Of a stretch of DNA of 64,000 nucleotides, positions 1 through 9,508 are shown in pieces. The notes beneath the pieces are model-generated. The model ran no database searches. It worked only from the letters and a program-made list of their open reading frames with translations, and was not told the DNA's origin. Position 1 is the stretch's first letter. Each line of letters opens with the position of its first letter. The position numbers and the translations under genes are program-made. Origin of the DNA: Sphingobacterium faecale (GTDB taxonomy: Bacteria > Bacteroidota > Bacteroidia > Sphingobacteriales > Sphingobacteriaceae); the NCBI RefSeq assembly GCF_016746095.1, contig NZ_JAERTY010000010.1, positions 248,001 to 312,000 on the forward strand, written 5' to 3'.

Positions 1-929
1 AATAGCCATCGATAAAGCACCAGATCATCTGCGAGACTAACATTGCTGTTTGCTCCATAGGATCGAAAGTAGGGTTGAACTCATAAAAACCAACGGAGCT
101 ACATTTATCTGACATGCCTGCATATCTTGCGAGTTGACATGCCTCATCTCCAAAAAGACCATTTGGAACAGCATTGGCATTACCTGGAGCTTCGGAAGCC
201 CGGATCGCTCCAATGTCAAAACTCACGAGGTCAGCAGCCCGGATAATCGGCTCTGCCTGATCTAATTTACCGGCAATCATCCCAACCCTCTGTGCATTAA
301 AAAAGAGCTTGTCATACATATTTATAGACTCTTTACTCACCAAATAGGTTTGATAGGCTACATTGTTCAAATTGAACAGATAATCTGGTTGATGTAAGAT
401 GATATGATTTAGATAGGTATGTGAATTCAGTGGAGTTTCCTGTGCGCTGGCCTGATCTAAATCAAACTTAGCATCGATAATAACCACCTCGATCCGCTGT
501 TCCAAGTCTTCATATCCTCTGTATTGCGCATAGGTCAGATCTTGCCCTCCTCCGATAATGACTGGTAAAATATCGGCCTTGACTAATTCTTCAACCACCA
601 GCCGAAGTGCTGCATAAGTATCCTCAATACGGCTACCTGGCTTAATATTGCCTAAATCAACAAGATTCACATTATAATCTCCTTGATACAGTCCATACAG
701 ATGCTTTCTAACGGCATTAGGTGCCTTCGCTGCTCCTTTATTTCCCACAGCTCCCCTATCCTCTTCGACTCCTATTATAGCTAAATGGGGTTTATTTTCA
801 GGATTATCTAAAATCGGAAACTCATCGACATAGGCTTGGATAACATGTCCAAATTGAGAGTTGAAATAACCATCATTTGCTGAAAAATCAGTGATAGTCA
901 ATGGAGAAAAGAAATCTGCTAACGACATA
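1..929 (-). CDS. Arginase/formimidoylglutamase-fold protein, 3' end cut by the window edge
   Basis: A continuous minus-strand frame from ATG at 929 runs off the left edge (about 309 codons visible). I translated it by hand: it starts MSLADFFSPLT and follows the ureohydrolase plan, with a GGGQD loop, a DAKFD loop and a SFDIGA loop followed by APG. In true arginases these loops are GGDHS, DAHxD and SxDxD. So three of the six manganese ligands are replaced (His to Gln, His to Lys, Asp to Gly). Proteins of this type in Bacteroidota are commonly labelled formimidoylglutamase, but a two-metal hydrolase seems unlikely here. An in-frame ATG at 985 would add a hydrophobic leader, but that stretch is an AT-rich repeat also seen near lepB, so 929 is preferred. 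The 3' end is outside the window. Confidence 0.8.
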
Positions 930-1090
930 AAACCAAAAGTAAAAATTAAAAAGTAAAAAGTGAAAATATTGTGGGTCTTCATCATTTTATAACTTTCATA
1001 AACTCCTTCACTCCTTTACCAATAATTTGCATAGGAATTAGCAATGGGTTATCTTTGAGAGGATCAAGTTTTTCAACAATAAATTAACAA

Positions 1091-2056
1091 GTGATATTAG
1101 TAACAGGAGGAACAGGTTTTTTAGGCTCAGCGGTGATCAAGCGCCTCGTTGAAAAAGGAAATGCAGTAATAGCACTAAAGCGAAACAACTCAACCATTCC
1201 GGAAAGCCTTAGAGCATCATCATTGATCGAATGGATTGATGCCGATATTACAGATTATTTCGCACTATCAGATGTTTTCGATCGTGTGACACAGGTCTAT
1301 CATTGTGCAGCAAAAATCTCCTACCAAAAAGAAGATGCCGAGCAGATGTTCCGCGTCAATGTAGAAGGTACACAACATATTGTCAACCTCTCTCTCGAAC
1401 ATGGTGTCCGTCTATTGCACGTCAGCTCCATAGCCGCATTAGGAAGTAACAAACTGGGAAAGCCGGTTGACGAAATAGACAAGTGGGAGTACGATATCAA
1501 TATGTCTAACTATTCCCTATCAAAATATAAAAGTGAACTCGAGGTATGGCGCGGCATCACGGAAGGACTAGAGGCCGTTATCGTCAACCCTTCTGTCATT
1601 ATGGGAGTCAATTCTGCCAAATCAGGTTCCGCTGTCATCTTTGATATCGTCCAGAAAGGTATCAAAATCTATCCTCCAGGATCCGTGGGTCTTGTCGATG
1701 TAGAGGATGTCGCTGAAATCATGATCCTATTAATGGAAAGAAATGATATTACGGCACAACGATATGTATTGAACAGTGACAACATCTCTAACAAACAACT
1801 GCTATCCGACATCGCTTCACTATTAGGCAAAAAAGCACCAACCATTGCAGCAAAGCCTTTCATGCTACAGTTAGCATGGCGGATAGCTAAATTGATTGCT
1901 AAGATTAAAGGCAAACGTCCCTCTCTGACAAAGGAATCAGCCTATGCAGCTGCTGCAAAGCTATCCTATTCTAATACCAAAATCGTCAGTGAACTAGGGT
2001 ACCACTTTAAACCTATCCATCAAACACTCCAAGAAATAGCAAACACATATTCATAA
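1091..2056 (+). CDS. NAD-dependent epimerase/dehydratase (extended SDR)
   Basis: 321 aa with a GTG start; no ATG lies close upstream and the protein must begin at MILVTGG. The dinucleotide-binding GGTGFLG motif is at residues 6-12, a conserved HVSSIAALG strand near 110-118, and the catalytic YSLSK (Tyr-x-x-x-Lys) near 142-146. This is an extended short-chain dehydrogenase/reductase of the NAD(P)-dependent epimerase/dehydratase group (dihydroflavonol reductase-like). It probably acts on a sugar nucleotide or hydroxysteroid-like substrate in the cytoplasm; the substrate cannot be told from sequence. It lies 94 nt upstream of the phosphoserine phosphatase-like gene, separated by a strong hairpin. 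Confidence 0.88.
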   Translation: MILVTGGTGFLGSAVIKRLVEKGNAVIALKRNNSTIPESLRASSLIEWIDADITDYFALSDVFDRVTQVYHCAAKISYQKEDAEQMFRVNVEGTQHIVNLSLEHGVRLLHVSSIAALGSNKLGKPVDEIDKWEYDINMSNYSLSKYKSELEVWRGITEGLEAVIVNPSVIMGVNSAKSGSAVIFDIVQKGIKIYPPGSVGLVDVEDVAEIMILLMERNDITAQRYVLNSDNISNKQLLSDIASLLGKKAPTIAAKPFMLQLAWRIAKLIAKIKGKRPSLTKESAYAAAAKLSYSNTKIVSELGYHFKPIHQTLQEIANTYS

Positions 2057-2081
2057 CACACAAACAACAATCTAAACCCGA

Positions 2082-2129
2082 GATGAAATGTATAAGAGGT
2101 CTTGTTCTAAATCTCTTATACATTTCATC
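2082..2129 (+). promoter_or_regulatory. Perfect 17-bp inverted repeat between two genes
   Basis: Arm 2082-2098 (GATGAAATG...GAG) pairs perfectly with 2113-2129, with a G-T and an A-T pair able to extend it inward and a loop of about 10-14 nt. It sits after the SDR stop (2056) and ends 21 nt before the preferred ATG of the next gene (2151). No T-run follows on the plus strand, so it is not a canonical intrinsic terminator. It could be a processing or leader element of the downstream mRNA. Confidence 0.6.
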
Positions 2130-2150
2130 ACTAAAAACCGCTTTATTGCA

Positions 2151-3446
2151 ATGAAAAATTATTACATCATTGATTTTGACAGCACTTTCACACAGGTTGA
2201 AGCACTGGACGAACTCGCTCGCATATCACTCGAAGGTGATCCTGAGCAGGAAAAAGTATATCAGGAAATCGAACGTTATACCAACCTAGCCATGGAGGGA
2301 AAAATTTCGTTCCGCGAAAGTTTAGCCGGTAGGATAGCACTATTGAAAGCAAACAAAAGTCACCTAGACAAACTAATAAGCCATCTTAAAAAGAAGGTTT
2401 CAAAATCATTTGACCGTAACAGAGAATTTTTAAAAAGCAATTCCGATACAGCTTGGATTGTCTCCGGAGGATTCAAAGAGTTTATTACTCCCGTAGTATC
2501 GCCTTATGGGATAAAAACAGAAAATATTTATGCTAATACCTTCCTCTTCGATGACGAAGGAAATATTACGGGATATGATGCCAACAACCCCTTATCTGAC
2601 GAAGGCGGAAAAGTAAAATTATTAAAAGAACTGAATATACAAGGTCGCCTCTTCGGAATCGGAGATGGTTACTCTGATTTTCAGCTAAAAGAATCTGGAT
2701 TGATAGAGAAATTCTTTGCTTTTACAGAAAACATATCTAGACAGAGCGTTACGGATCGAGCCGATCATGTCACTCCTAGTTTTGATGAATTTCTATATGT
2801 CAATGATCTTCCTCGTGCTATATCCTATCCGAAAAACAGAATCTTATGTCTCATTGTAGGCGACGTACCTGAAATATCCAGCCACATCCTAAAAAGAGAC
2901 GGTTTCTCTATCCGTGTGAAAGAGACCTTCGAAGAAAAATACACAAAAGATGTCGGCATGCTCCTTTTAGGTCCTGGAGTAGATGTTTCTGATGAGCAAT
3001 TAGAACGCGCTGCAAAACTTAAAACAATAGGATATTTAGGTGACGTCAAGGGACATATGAGCAGATCTATCTGTAGTCAAAAAGGGATTGTGGTATTTGA
3101 CGACAAAAAGAACAAGAAACATAACGCCGAATTTATCCCCAGACGTATGGCCGAATTCATAAACAATGGCGATACCGATCAGAGTCGTAATTTTCCCAAT
3201 TTGATACTTCCAAAAAAAATAAAAGGTCATCGTCTGCTTCATATTCACAAAAACGTACCCGGTATCATGGCACAACTTAACAATGTCTATGCTGAAAACG
3301 AAATTAACATACTCGCACAGTTTTTAATGACACGTGGAGATATTGGCTATGCTGTCACTGATATAGACACCAACTATGATAAAGGGCTACTAAAAAAGTT
3401 AAAGCAGATCGATCATACCATCAAATTCCGTATACTGTACAAATAG
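2151..3446 (+). CDS. Phosphoserine phosphatase (SerB) fused to a shortened SerA-type part ending in an ACT domain
   Basis: 431 aa from ATG 2151. An in-frame upstream start would lie inside the hairpin, and homology begins at MKNYYIIDFDSTF. Residues 1-225 are a HAD-IB phosphatase: DFDST at 8-12 (nucleophile and acid Asp), a SGG motif, and GDGYSD, the metal-binding loop. From about 235 the sequence follows D-3-phosphoglycerate dehydrogenase: LERAAKLKTIG and KGIVVFD resemble the SerA N-terminal domain, then it jumps to FPNLILP and a C-terminal ACT domain (LLHIHKNVPG) like that of E. coli SerA. The NAD-binding domain appears to be missing. Predicted to dephosphorylate phosphoserine or a related substrate, with the ACT part perhaps sensing serine. 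The domain reading is from remembered family sequences. Confidence 0.85.
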   Translation: MKNYYIIDFDSTFTQVEALDELARISLEGDPEQEKVYQEIERYTNLAMEGKISFRESLAGRIALLKANKSHLDKLISHLKKKVSKSFDRNREFLKSNSDTAWIVSGGFKEFITPVVSPYGIKTENIYANTFLFDDEGNITGYDANNPLSDEGGKVKLLKELNIQGRLFGIGDGYSDFQLKESGLIEKFFAFTENISRQSVTDRADHVTPSFDEFLYVNDLPRAISYPKNRILCLIVGDVPEISSHILKRDGFSIRVKETFEEKYTKDVGMLLLGPGVDVSDEQLERAAKLKTIGYLGDVKGHMSRSICSQKGIVVFDDKKNKKHNAEFIPRRMAEFINNGDTDQSRNFPNLILPKKIKGHRLLHIHKNVPGIMAQLNNVYAENEINILAQFLMTRGDIGYAVTDIDTNYDKGLLKKLKQIDHTIKFRILYK

Positions 3447-3560
3447 TAGGGGCTTTCTCTTTGAGGTACCTCATCGTCTCGCACAGGAGGAACAGATGGT
3501 CAAATAATCAGAAACTGATTTAAGAGTTTTTTCGTAAATTACATCAAAAAACATATACAC

Positions 3561-4403
3561 ATGAACAAGATAATACTTTCGATAGCAACAGCTACATTGC
3601 TTTTTCTAGGAACGGAAATGAGTAATGCACAGGTGAAACTGCCTCCCACAAGCAGTAGTCAAACTATTACACAAGGCCTAGGTATCAAGGATATCATATT
3701 GACTTATCAACGACCCAACAAAAACAACCGTACTATTTTCGGAAATCTTGTCCCTTACGGAGAAGTATGGCGTACAGGAGCCAATAATATACCGAGTATA
3801 ACGTTTGCCGAAGAGGTATCCATTGAAGGTAACAAAGTGCCAGCGGGAACTTATGGTTTATTTACCATTCCCAACAAAAATGAATGGACCATTATATTAA
3901 GTAAAAACGTAAAACAATGGGGGGCTTATCAATATAATAAAGCCGAAGATCTGCTTCGCTTCAATGTCAAGCCACACGCGTTAACAGATAATGTAGAAAC
4001 ATTTACAATTTCTTTTGAGGATGTAACTACTAAATCAACAAAGATCACACTTGCATGGGAAAAAACTAAGGTAGGTTTTACGGTAACAACAGATCAATCC
4101 AAAGAAATCCTTGCCAACATCGACCAAGCGATGCTTGGGGAAAACAAACCCTACCTCCACGCCGCACAATATTACCTTAACAATGACTTAGATCTTAAAA
4201 AAGCGGTTGAATGGATCAAAAAAGGAGATGAAGGCAATACCTCTGCTCCGCATTTAAAATATTGGAAAGCTAAAATCCTCGATAAAGCAGGAGACAAGGC
4301 TGGCGCAAGACAGGCGGCAAAAGAAGGAATCGAAATGGCTACAAAACTAAATAATCCGGAATATATCAAAATGAACACGGAAGCTCTAAAGGCAATTAAA
4401 TAG
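3561..4403 (+). CDS. Exported DUF2911 protein
   Basis: 280 aa. Residues 1-24 are a signal peptide ending near SNAQ. Residues 30-175 match the DUF2911 family, with conserved blocks such as YGEVWRTGANN, PAGTYGLFTIP and WGAYQY. The last 90 residues are helical and resemble a tetratricopeptide-like tail (AAQYYLNND...KAVEWIKKGDEG). DUF2911 proteins are common in Bacteroidota and have no assigned reaction; a periplasmic role is inferred from the signal peptide. A strong terminator follows, so it is probably transcribed alone. Confidence 0.88.
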   Translation: MNKIILSIATATLLFLGTEMSNAQVKLPPTSSSQTITQGLGIKDIILTYQRPNKNNRTIFGNLVPYGEVWRTGANNIPSITFAEEVSIEGNKVPAGTYGLFTIPNKNEWTIILSKNVKQWGAYQYNKAEDLLRFNVKPHALTDNVETFTISFEDVTTKSTKITLAWEKTKVGFTVTTDQSKEILANIDQAMLGENKPYLHAAQYYLNNDLDLKKAVEWIKKGDEGNTSAPHLKYWKAKILDKAGDKAGARQAAKEGIEMATKLNNPEYIKMNTEALKAIK

Positions 4404-4432
4404 TATCTGCTTAGCTGGAACGTACAATCTAT

Positions 4433-4476
4433 AACAACGTCATCTCTAATATATTCGAGATGACGTTGTTTTTTTT
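4433..4476 (+). terminator. Intrinsic terminator after the DUF2911 gene
   Basis: A 14-bp perfect stem (4433-4446 with 4457-4470) is followed by a T-run to 4476. It lies between two convergent genes and terminates the plus-strand transcript. Confidence 0.9.
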
Positions 4477-4492
4477 AAGGTGTATCCAAAAA

Positions 4493-7420
4493 TTATACCA
4501 AGGCCTGATAGAGCACCTCAATAGGGTGCATCGCTTTTACCCCTGTCCCATCTTTAATCTGATGTCGACAGCTGGTACCCGGAGCAATCACGATATCTTC
4601 TTCAGACCTCCTATTAATTGCAGGAAACAAAACTAACCCTCCGACCTGCATCGATAGCTTATAGTGCTCGCGTTCATAGCCAAAAGACCCCGCCATGCCA
4701 CAACATCCGGATGGTATCACTTTCACCTTAGCCCCTTTCATAATTTTCAGTGCATTTTCCGTATACCCTTGTAATTTCCAGGCTTTTTGCTGGCAGTGCG
4801 TATGGAGCAAAATCTGCCGCTCAATTCCATCAAACATTTCGGGATAAATATTCCCTTTTTCATATTCTCTAACCAGAAATTCTTCAATAAGCATAGCGTG
4901 CGGAGCAATATGTCTTGCATCCGCCTCTAATTCAGGAGACACCAAATCCACATATTCATCTCTAAAAGTTAATATAGCAGAAGGCTCTACAGCGAGCAAT
5001 GGCGTATCTGCCGACAATCGAGATGCAAATACCTTGACATTCTTATCGGCCAATTTCCTTGCATCCCGCAGAAGCCCTTTTGAAAGCAAAGCTCTTCCAC
5101 TAGGCCCATGGTCAACCATCAATACTTCGTATCCTAATTTTTCTAAGAGCAAAATAGATTTCTGACCAATCTCTAAATCATTATAATTGGTAAATTCATC
5201 GCAGAAAAAATATACGGTTCCTTTTTTCTTTCCATCCTTACGGAGAGGTTTATCCTTGCTCACAAACCACTTCCGTAGTGGCATTTTACCCAATAACGGG
5301 AGACTCCTATCATCGGCAAAACCAATTATTCGCTTGGCCAGCTTTCCTACAATAGGGCTCTGTACAGACCAATTGTAAAAACTTGGCACATAAGCCATCC
5401 ACCCCATTAGCTTATCCACATTACCTATCATCCGACTACGTAGTGGTACACCATGTGTATCATAGTATCGCTGTAAAAAATCAGCTTTCATTTTGGCCAT
5501 ATCTACACTAGACGGACATTCAATCTTGCAACCTTTGCAGCTCAGGCACAGATCCAGTACTTCTTTTATCTCAGGATGATCAAAAGGATTATCCTTTGTT
5601 GAGTGGGTCAAAAACTCTCTTAAGACGTTAGCGCGTGCACGTGTAGTATCCTTTTCATTACGGCTTGCCATATAAGAGGGACACATCGTACCTCCGGACA
5701 ACTCTGACTTCCGACAGTCTCCGGAACCATTACATTGCTCGGCATGCCCCAAAATATCTTGCCCTGCATATCGGAACACTGTTTTTATAGCTTTGCGTTT
5801 CCCGCCCGGTTCATAGCGCAAAAAAGTATTCATCGCAGGAGAGTCTACAATCTTACCCGGATTAAAAATACACGCAGGATCCCATTGCTGCTTTATATCT
5901 TTCAACAATTGATAGTTGCGATCTCCAATCATATACGGGATAAATTCACCGCGAAGACGTCCGTCCCCATGCTCTCCACTCAACGAACCTTTGTATTTCT
6001 TTACTAATTTTGCTATTTCAAAAGCGATCTCCCGAAACAATCTGTTCCCATCCTCCGTCTTCAGATTCAGAATAGGGCGTAAATGTAATTCACCAGTAGC
6101 TGCATGCGCATAATGAACAGAATATAAACCATATTTTTCCAGGACGATATTAAACTCCGCAATATAAGCAGGAAGATCTTCGACAGCTACCGCAGTATCT
6201 TCAATCACCGCCACAGGTTTTTCATCCCCTGGCATATTGCTCAGCAAACCTAATCCCGCTTTGCGTAAGTCCCACACACGCTTTCTATCAGCTCCAAAGA
6301 TAACCGGAAAATAATACCCTAGACCAGCTGCACGCATCGCCGTTTCTACCTGCCCTGCCTTGCTACGGATATCTTCTTCATTATCACCTTCGTACTCTAC
6401 GATTAAAATAGCCTCAGGTGCACCTTCGACAAAAAAACGATTGTGCCGTTGCTCCAGATTGCTAGCTGTGCATTCTAGGATATAGTGGTCCATTAATTCA
6501 CTAACTAGGGGCTTATGCTCCAAAGCTATTAAATTGGCTCGTAGAGCATCGTCCAGGGAGTTAAAATGGATACACAATAGACCTGTAGGCTTTGTCCGTA
6601 ATCGGTCAACATGCAATTTAATCTCTGTCATGAAAAACAGTGTCCCTTCGGAACCGCATATCAGTTTACAAAAATTGAATTCTTCTCCTCCCGCTGTAAA
6701 CGGATCGCTTTCGAGTAAAAGATCAATAGCATAACCCGTATTCCGTCTATCTATACTTGATTTTGGAAACTGTCTACGTATCTCCTCTTGATTACCATAT
6801 TCTCCCAAAATACTTCTGATCTGTCGATAAACCTCCCCTTCCAAAGATTCCAGATCACATTTGGCAATAAAATCATCAAAAGACAAAGCTTTAAAACTAG
6901 TCTTTGTACCATCTGAAAGAAATCCATGAACTTCCAGTGTATGTTCGCGGGTACTACGATAGATCAGCGAATTTGAACCGCAAGAATTATTTCCAACCAT
7001 CCCCCCGATCATCGCTCTATTGGCGGTAGATGTTTCTGGGCCAAAATATAAACCCAAAGGTTTTAAAAAGATATTTAACTCATCACGGATAACACCTGGC
7101 TGTACACGGACCCATTGCTCAACAGCGTTCACTTCGAGAATACCGGTAAAATACTTGGATACATCTACAACTATTCCTCCACCAACGACTTGGCCAGCGA
7201 GAGAAGTACCGGCTGTCCTAGGGATAAGCGATGTCTTATTTTCTCTCGCAAATTGTATAAGCTTCTGGATATCTGCTTCATTTCGGGGCAATGCCACTGC
7301 AAGCGGCATTTCTCGGTATGCCGAAGCATCTGTCGCATAGAGTGTACGCATCAGCTGGTCGCTGTACAGTTCACCCTCCATCACACTTGCTAATTGCTGC
7401 AACCTGTCTTCCACAAGCAA
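4493..7420 (-). CDS. FAD/Fe-S D-2-hydroxyacid dehydrogenase, YdiJ-like (probable D-2-hydroxyglutarate dehydrogenase)
   Basis: 975 aa. Order of parts: FAD-binding type 4 (PCMH) domain at about 15-230 (PRTAGTSLAGQVVGGG, MVGNNSCGSNS), FAD-linked oxidase C-terminal domain at about 250-520 (SGEHGDGR), two Fe-S ligand clusters at about 555-640 (CRKS...CPSY; CLSCKGCKIECPSS), then GlpC-like cysteine-rich repeats (HCQQKAW, SGCCGMAGSFGYE). This is the layout of E. coli YdiJ (1018 aa). It passes electrons from a D-2-hydroxyacid to the respiratory chain. The start is non-ATG (TTG 7420 or GTG 7414); the first ATG would remove part of a conserved helix. It lies 6 nt after an HglS-like gene whose product would be D-2-hydroxyglutarate, which supports that substrate. 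Confidence 0.88.
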   Translation of the reverse strand: MLVEDRLQQLASVMEGELYSDQLMRTLYATDASAYREMPLAVALPRNEADIQKLIQFARENKTSLIPRTAGTSLAGQVVGGGIVVDVSKYFTGILEVNAVEQWVRVQPGVIRDELNIFLKPLGLYFGPETSTANRAMIGGMVGNNSCGSNSLIYRSTREHTLEVHGFLSDGTKTSFKALSFDDFIAKCDLESLEGEVYRQIRSILGEYGNQEEIRRQFPKSSIDRRNTGYAIDLLLESDPFTAGGEEFNFCKLICGSEGTLFFMTEIKLHVDRLRTKPTGLLCIHFNSLDDALRANLIALEHKPLVSELMDHYILECTASNLEQRHNRFFVEGAPEAILIVEYEGDNEEDIRSKAGQVETAMRAAGLGYYFPVIFGADRKRVWDLRKAGLGLLSNMPGDEKPVAVIEDTAVAVEDLPAYIAEFNIVLEKYGLYSVHYAHAATGELHLRPILNLKTEDGNRLFREIAFEIAKLVKKYKGSLSGEHGDGRLRGEFIPYMIGDRNYQLLKDIKQQWDPACIFNPGKIVDSPAMNTFLRYEPGGKRKAIKTVFRYAGQDILGHAEQCNGSGDCRKSELSGGTMCPSYMASRNEKDTTRARANVLREFLTHSTKDNPFDHPEIKEVLDLCLSCKGCKIECPSSVDMAKMKADFLQRYYDTHGVPLRSRMIGNVDKLMGWMAYVPSFYNWSVQSPIVGKLAKRIIGFADDRSLPLLGKMPLRKWFVSKDKPLRKDGKKKGTVYFFCDEFTNYNDLEIGQKSILLLEKLGYEVLMVDHGPSGRALLSKGLLRDARKLADKNVKVFASRLSADTPLLAVEPSAILTFRDEYVDLVSPELEADARHIAPHAMLIEEFLVREYEKGNIYPEMFDGIERQILLHTHCQQKAWKLQGYTENALKIMKGAKVKVIPSGCCGMAGSFGYEREHYKLSMQVGGLVLFPAINRRSEEDIVIAPGTSCRHQIKDGTGVKAMHPIEVLYQALV

Positions 7421-7426
7421 ACTTTT

Positions 7427-8335
7427 TTAAGAACCTTTGATCTGGGTTGTATATGTACTTTCAAAAATCTTATCCGCATTATTGGTTTCAAAACCATCCC
7501 TCCGATGTATACCACGGACGTCACCCTTTGCTAAATTCTTGAATTCGGGTAAAACACTACGTTCTGCAAATTCAACATAACTACCAGCAATTTCCAAAGT
7601 TTTATCATCCGAAAATGTAGCTTCGTATAACGCTGAAACGGTACTGCTTTGTCTCAAAAGGCCATCATCACTGGTCTTGATGACTCCTCCTGAATTATTC
7701 AATTTGACACCTATACTGCTTAGAAACGAATTAAATTCTTCTAAGCTGTTATACCCGTCTTTCAACTCATGAATACTGATCGTGTAATGGTTTAAATAGT
7801 ATCTGTTGTAGATAACCCATGCTGCGTATTCACTTTCGTCCAATAATAGCTGATAATCTACAGCAGTCGGTAAATCCCACAAAGGTCGTTGAAGAAAATC
7901 TGCAACTTCTTGTCCATTCTCTAAATCAATATCGTCCACAGGATCTGCAGTAATATGTGCTGTATATTTATGTATCACCTCCTGTGCTTTGACACTTAAA
8001 TCTTTAACACGCAATTCAGAAACAAATATACGTGGATACCCCTCTTGAGGCGGAGAGAACCAATATGCATCTAATTTTTTGCCTTCAAAGTGGTAATAAT
8101 CTCTCTTTTTATATCCAAATGCTAAAAAGATCTTCTCAAATGACTTAATACCTAAATGCGGTACACCCAGCGTACGAAAAGCGATATGATCATTTACAAT
8201 GTCTTCCTGAGATCCAATCACGCCTTTATCAAGTAATGCTTGGGTGATTTTATTGACATCGGAGACATTAGCTCTATAATGATCAAACAGATCATTCAAT
8301 ACGATATCCAACGGCTTATTTTCATCAAAATGCAT
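7427..8335 (-). CDS. hglS: DUF1338 protein, 2-oxoadipate dioxygenase/decarboxylase-like (HglS/YdcJ family)
   Basis: 302 aa. The family, formerly DUF1338, includes HglS of Pseudomonas putida, an Fe(II) enzyme that turns 2-oxoadipate into D-2-hydroxyglutarate in lysine catabolism. Conserved residues visible here: His50 and Arg54 in DHIAFRT (same His-x3-Arg spacing as HglS His70/Arg74), His183 in NHYTIS, and Glu255 in YVEFAER, a plausible His/His/Glu iron site. It is followed after 6 nt by the YdiJ-like dehydrogenase, so both are probably one transcript. It is shorter than HglS (about 460 aa), so a different 2-oxoacid substrate cannot be excluded. Confidence 0.8.
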   Translation of the reverse strand: MHFDENKPLDIVLNDLFDHYRANVSDVNKITQALLDKGVIGSQEDIVNDHIAFRTLGVPHLGIKSFEKIFLAFGYKKRDYYHFEGKKLDAYWFSPPQEGYPRIFVSELRVKDLSVKAQEVIHKYTAHITADPVDDIDLENGQEVADFLQRPLWDLPTAVDYQLLLDESEYAAWVIYNRYYLNHYTISIHELKDGYNSLEEFNSFLSSIGVKLNNSGGVIKTSDDGLLRQSSTVSALYEATFSDDKTLEIAGSYVEFAERSVLPEFKNLAKGDVRGIHRRDGFETNNADKIFESTYTTQIKGS

Positions 8336-8480
8336 ATGACCAAAATTTAAAGTTTATACTACAGTAAATTTAGTAAATAGATTCTAATAAATCAGCAAAA
8401 CAAAGTTTTTGTAGAATAAAAATCAGCAAAAGACATATCTGTTAGAAAAATATTCTTAGAATAAGATATTCTACAGAACA

Positions 8481-9275
8481 CTACAACTCTTCCTTCAACA
8501 ATTCTTCTAGTTCCTCAGGACTAAGATTCATATTTACATTTCCATCTTTGGCAAAAGAAATTTCGCCGGTCTCTTCCGAAACGATTACAGCGATAGCTTC
8601 AGAGACTTCCGTAACACCGATAGCAGCACGATGTCTCAATCCAAACTGAGGAGGAAGGTCCTCGCTATCAGACAATGGCAGAACTGAGCTGGCCGTCATC
8701 ACACGAAAATCAACAATAACAACGGCTCCGTCATGTAAGGGACTATTTTTAAAAAAAATACTCTCCAATAACCGCTTCGAAACAGGAGCGTCAATATACT
8801 CTCCACTAGACTGATAGTACTCCTCGTCGAAATACTTTGAAAACACCAACAACGCTCCCGTACGCGACCGTGACATACTCCGACACGCGTCTACTATAGG
8901 TTTTATCTTCTCAGAGTGATCCTGCTGCGCTGTTTTCTTCGCACCCAAAAATGTCCAAAAGAACTTCTTTCGACGCATAGATATATTCTTTCCTATATGG
9001 AGCAAGAAACGCCTTATCTCCTGTTGAAACACAACAATCAACGCAATCGAACCTACAGAAATAAAGCCTCCGAATATCTCTGTCAAGAGACGCATTTCCA
9101 ATTGCTTTACGACGAGATATATACCATAGAATAAACCAACTCCCAATAGGATATTGACAGCAATAGTACCTTTTATCAGACTATAAATGTAATATACAAT
9201 TACAGCTACCAAAAAGATGTCAATGACATCCAATAAGCGAAATCCTTCCAGAAGATCAAAACTTAGTCTATCCAT
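8481..9275 (-). CDS. cdaA: Diadenylate cyclase CdaA
   Basis: 264 aa membrane protein that condenses two ATP to c-di-AMP. The N-terminus carries three hydrophobic helices (about 15-100). The DAC (DisA_N) domain spans about 115-235 with both signature motifs: DGA in SPLHDGAVVI and RHR in GLRHRAAIG. Length and layout match the CdaA/YbbP class. It is the first gene of its strand here and diverges from pdxJ, with 233 nt between the two start codons. The downstream HglS-like gene is 145 nt away, so co-transcription is uncertain. Confidence 0.95.
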   Translation of the reverse strand: MDRLSFDLLEGFRLLDVIDIFLVAVIVYYIYSLIKGTIAVNILLGVGLFYGIYLVVKQLEMRLLTEIFGGFISVGSIALIVVFQQEIRRFLLHIGKNISMRRKKFFWTFLGAKKTAQQDHSEKIKPIVDACRSMSRSRTGALLVFSKYFDEEYYQSSGEYIDAPVSKRLLESIFFKNSPLHDGAVVIVDFRVMTASSVLPLSDSEDLPPQFGLRHRAAIGVTEVSEAIAVIVSEETGEISFAKDGNVNMNLSPEELEELLKEEL

Positions 9276-9508
9276 TTGTTATGCAATTTAAAAAATTAAT
9301 ACCAGGATTTCTTACCTCTAAATAGATTTTGTAGTGATATATCTTCGATCCCACCAAAATTTTAGGAATTAAAGTTTCGAAAGAGGGATTTTTATGCGCC
9401 AAAGCCTTGGACCCAAGGAATAAAGAAGGCCTTATCCTGACCAGTATAAATACGTTAATTTAATACTTCGATTTTTAATTATCTTTGTGCTTAACATATA
9501 TTGTAGAC

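Noticed and set aside
2088..2150. Upstream ATG at 2088 for the SerB fusion
   Set aside because: It lies inside the long hairpin and the added residues have no counterpart in SerB.
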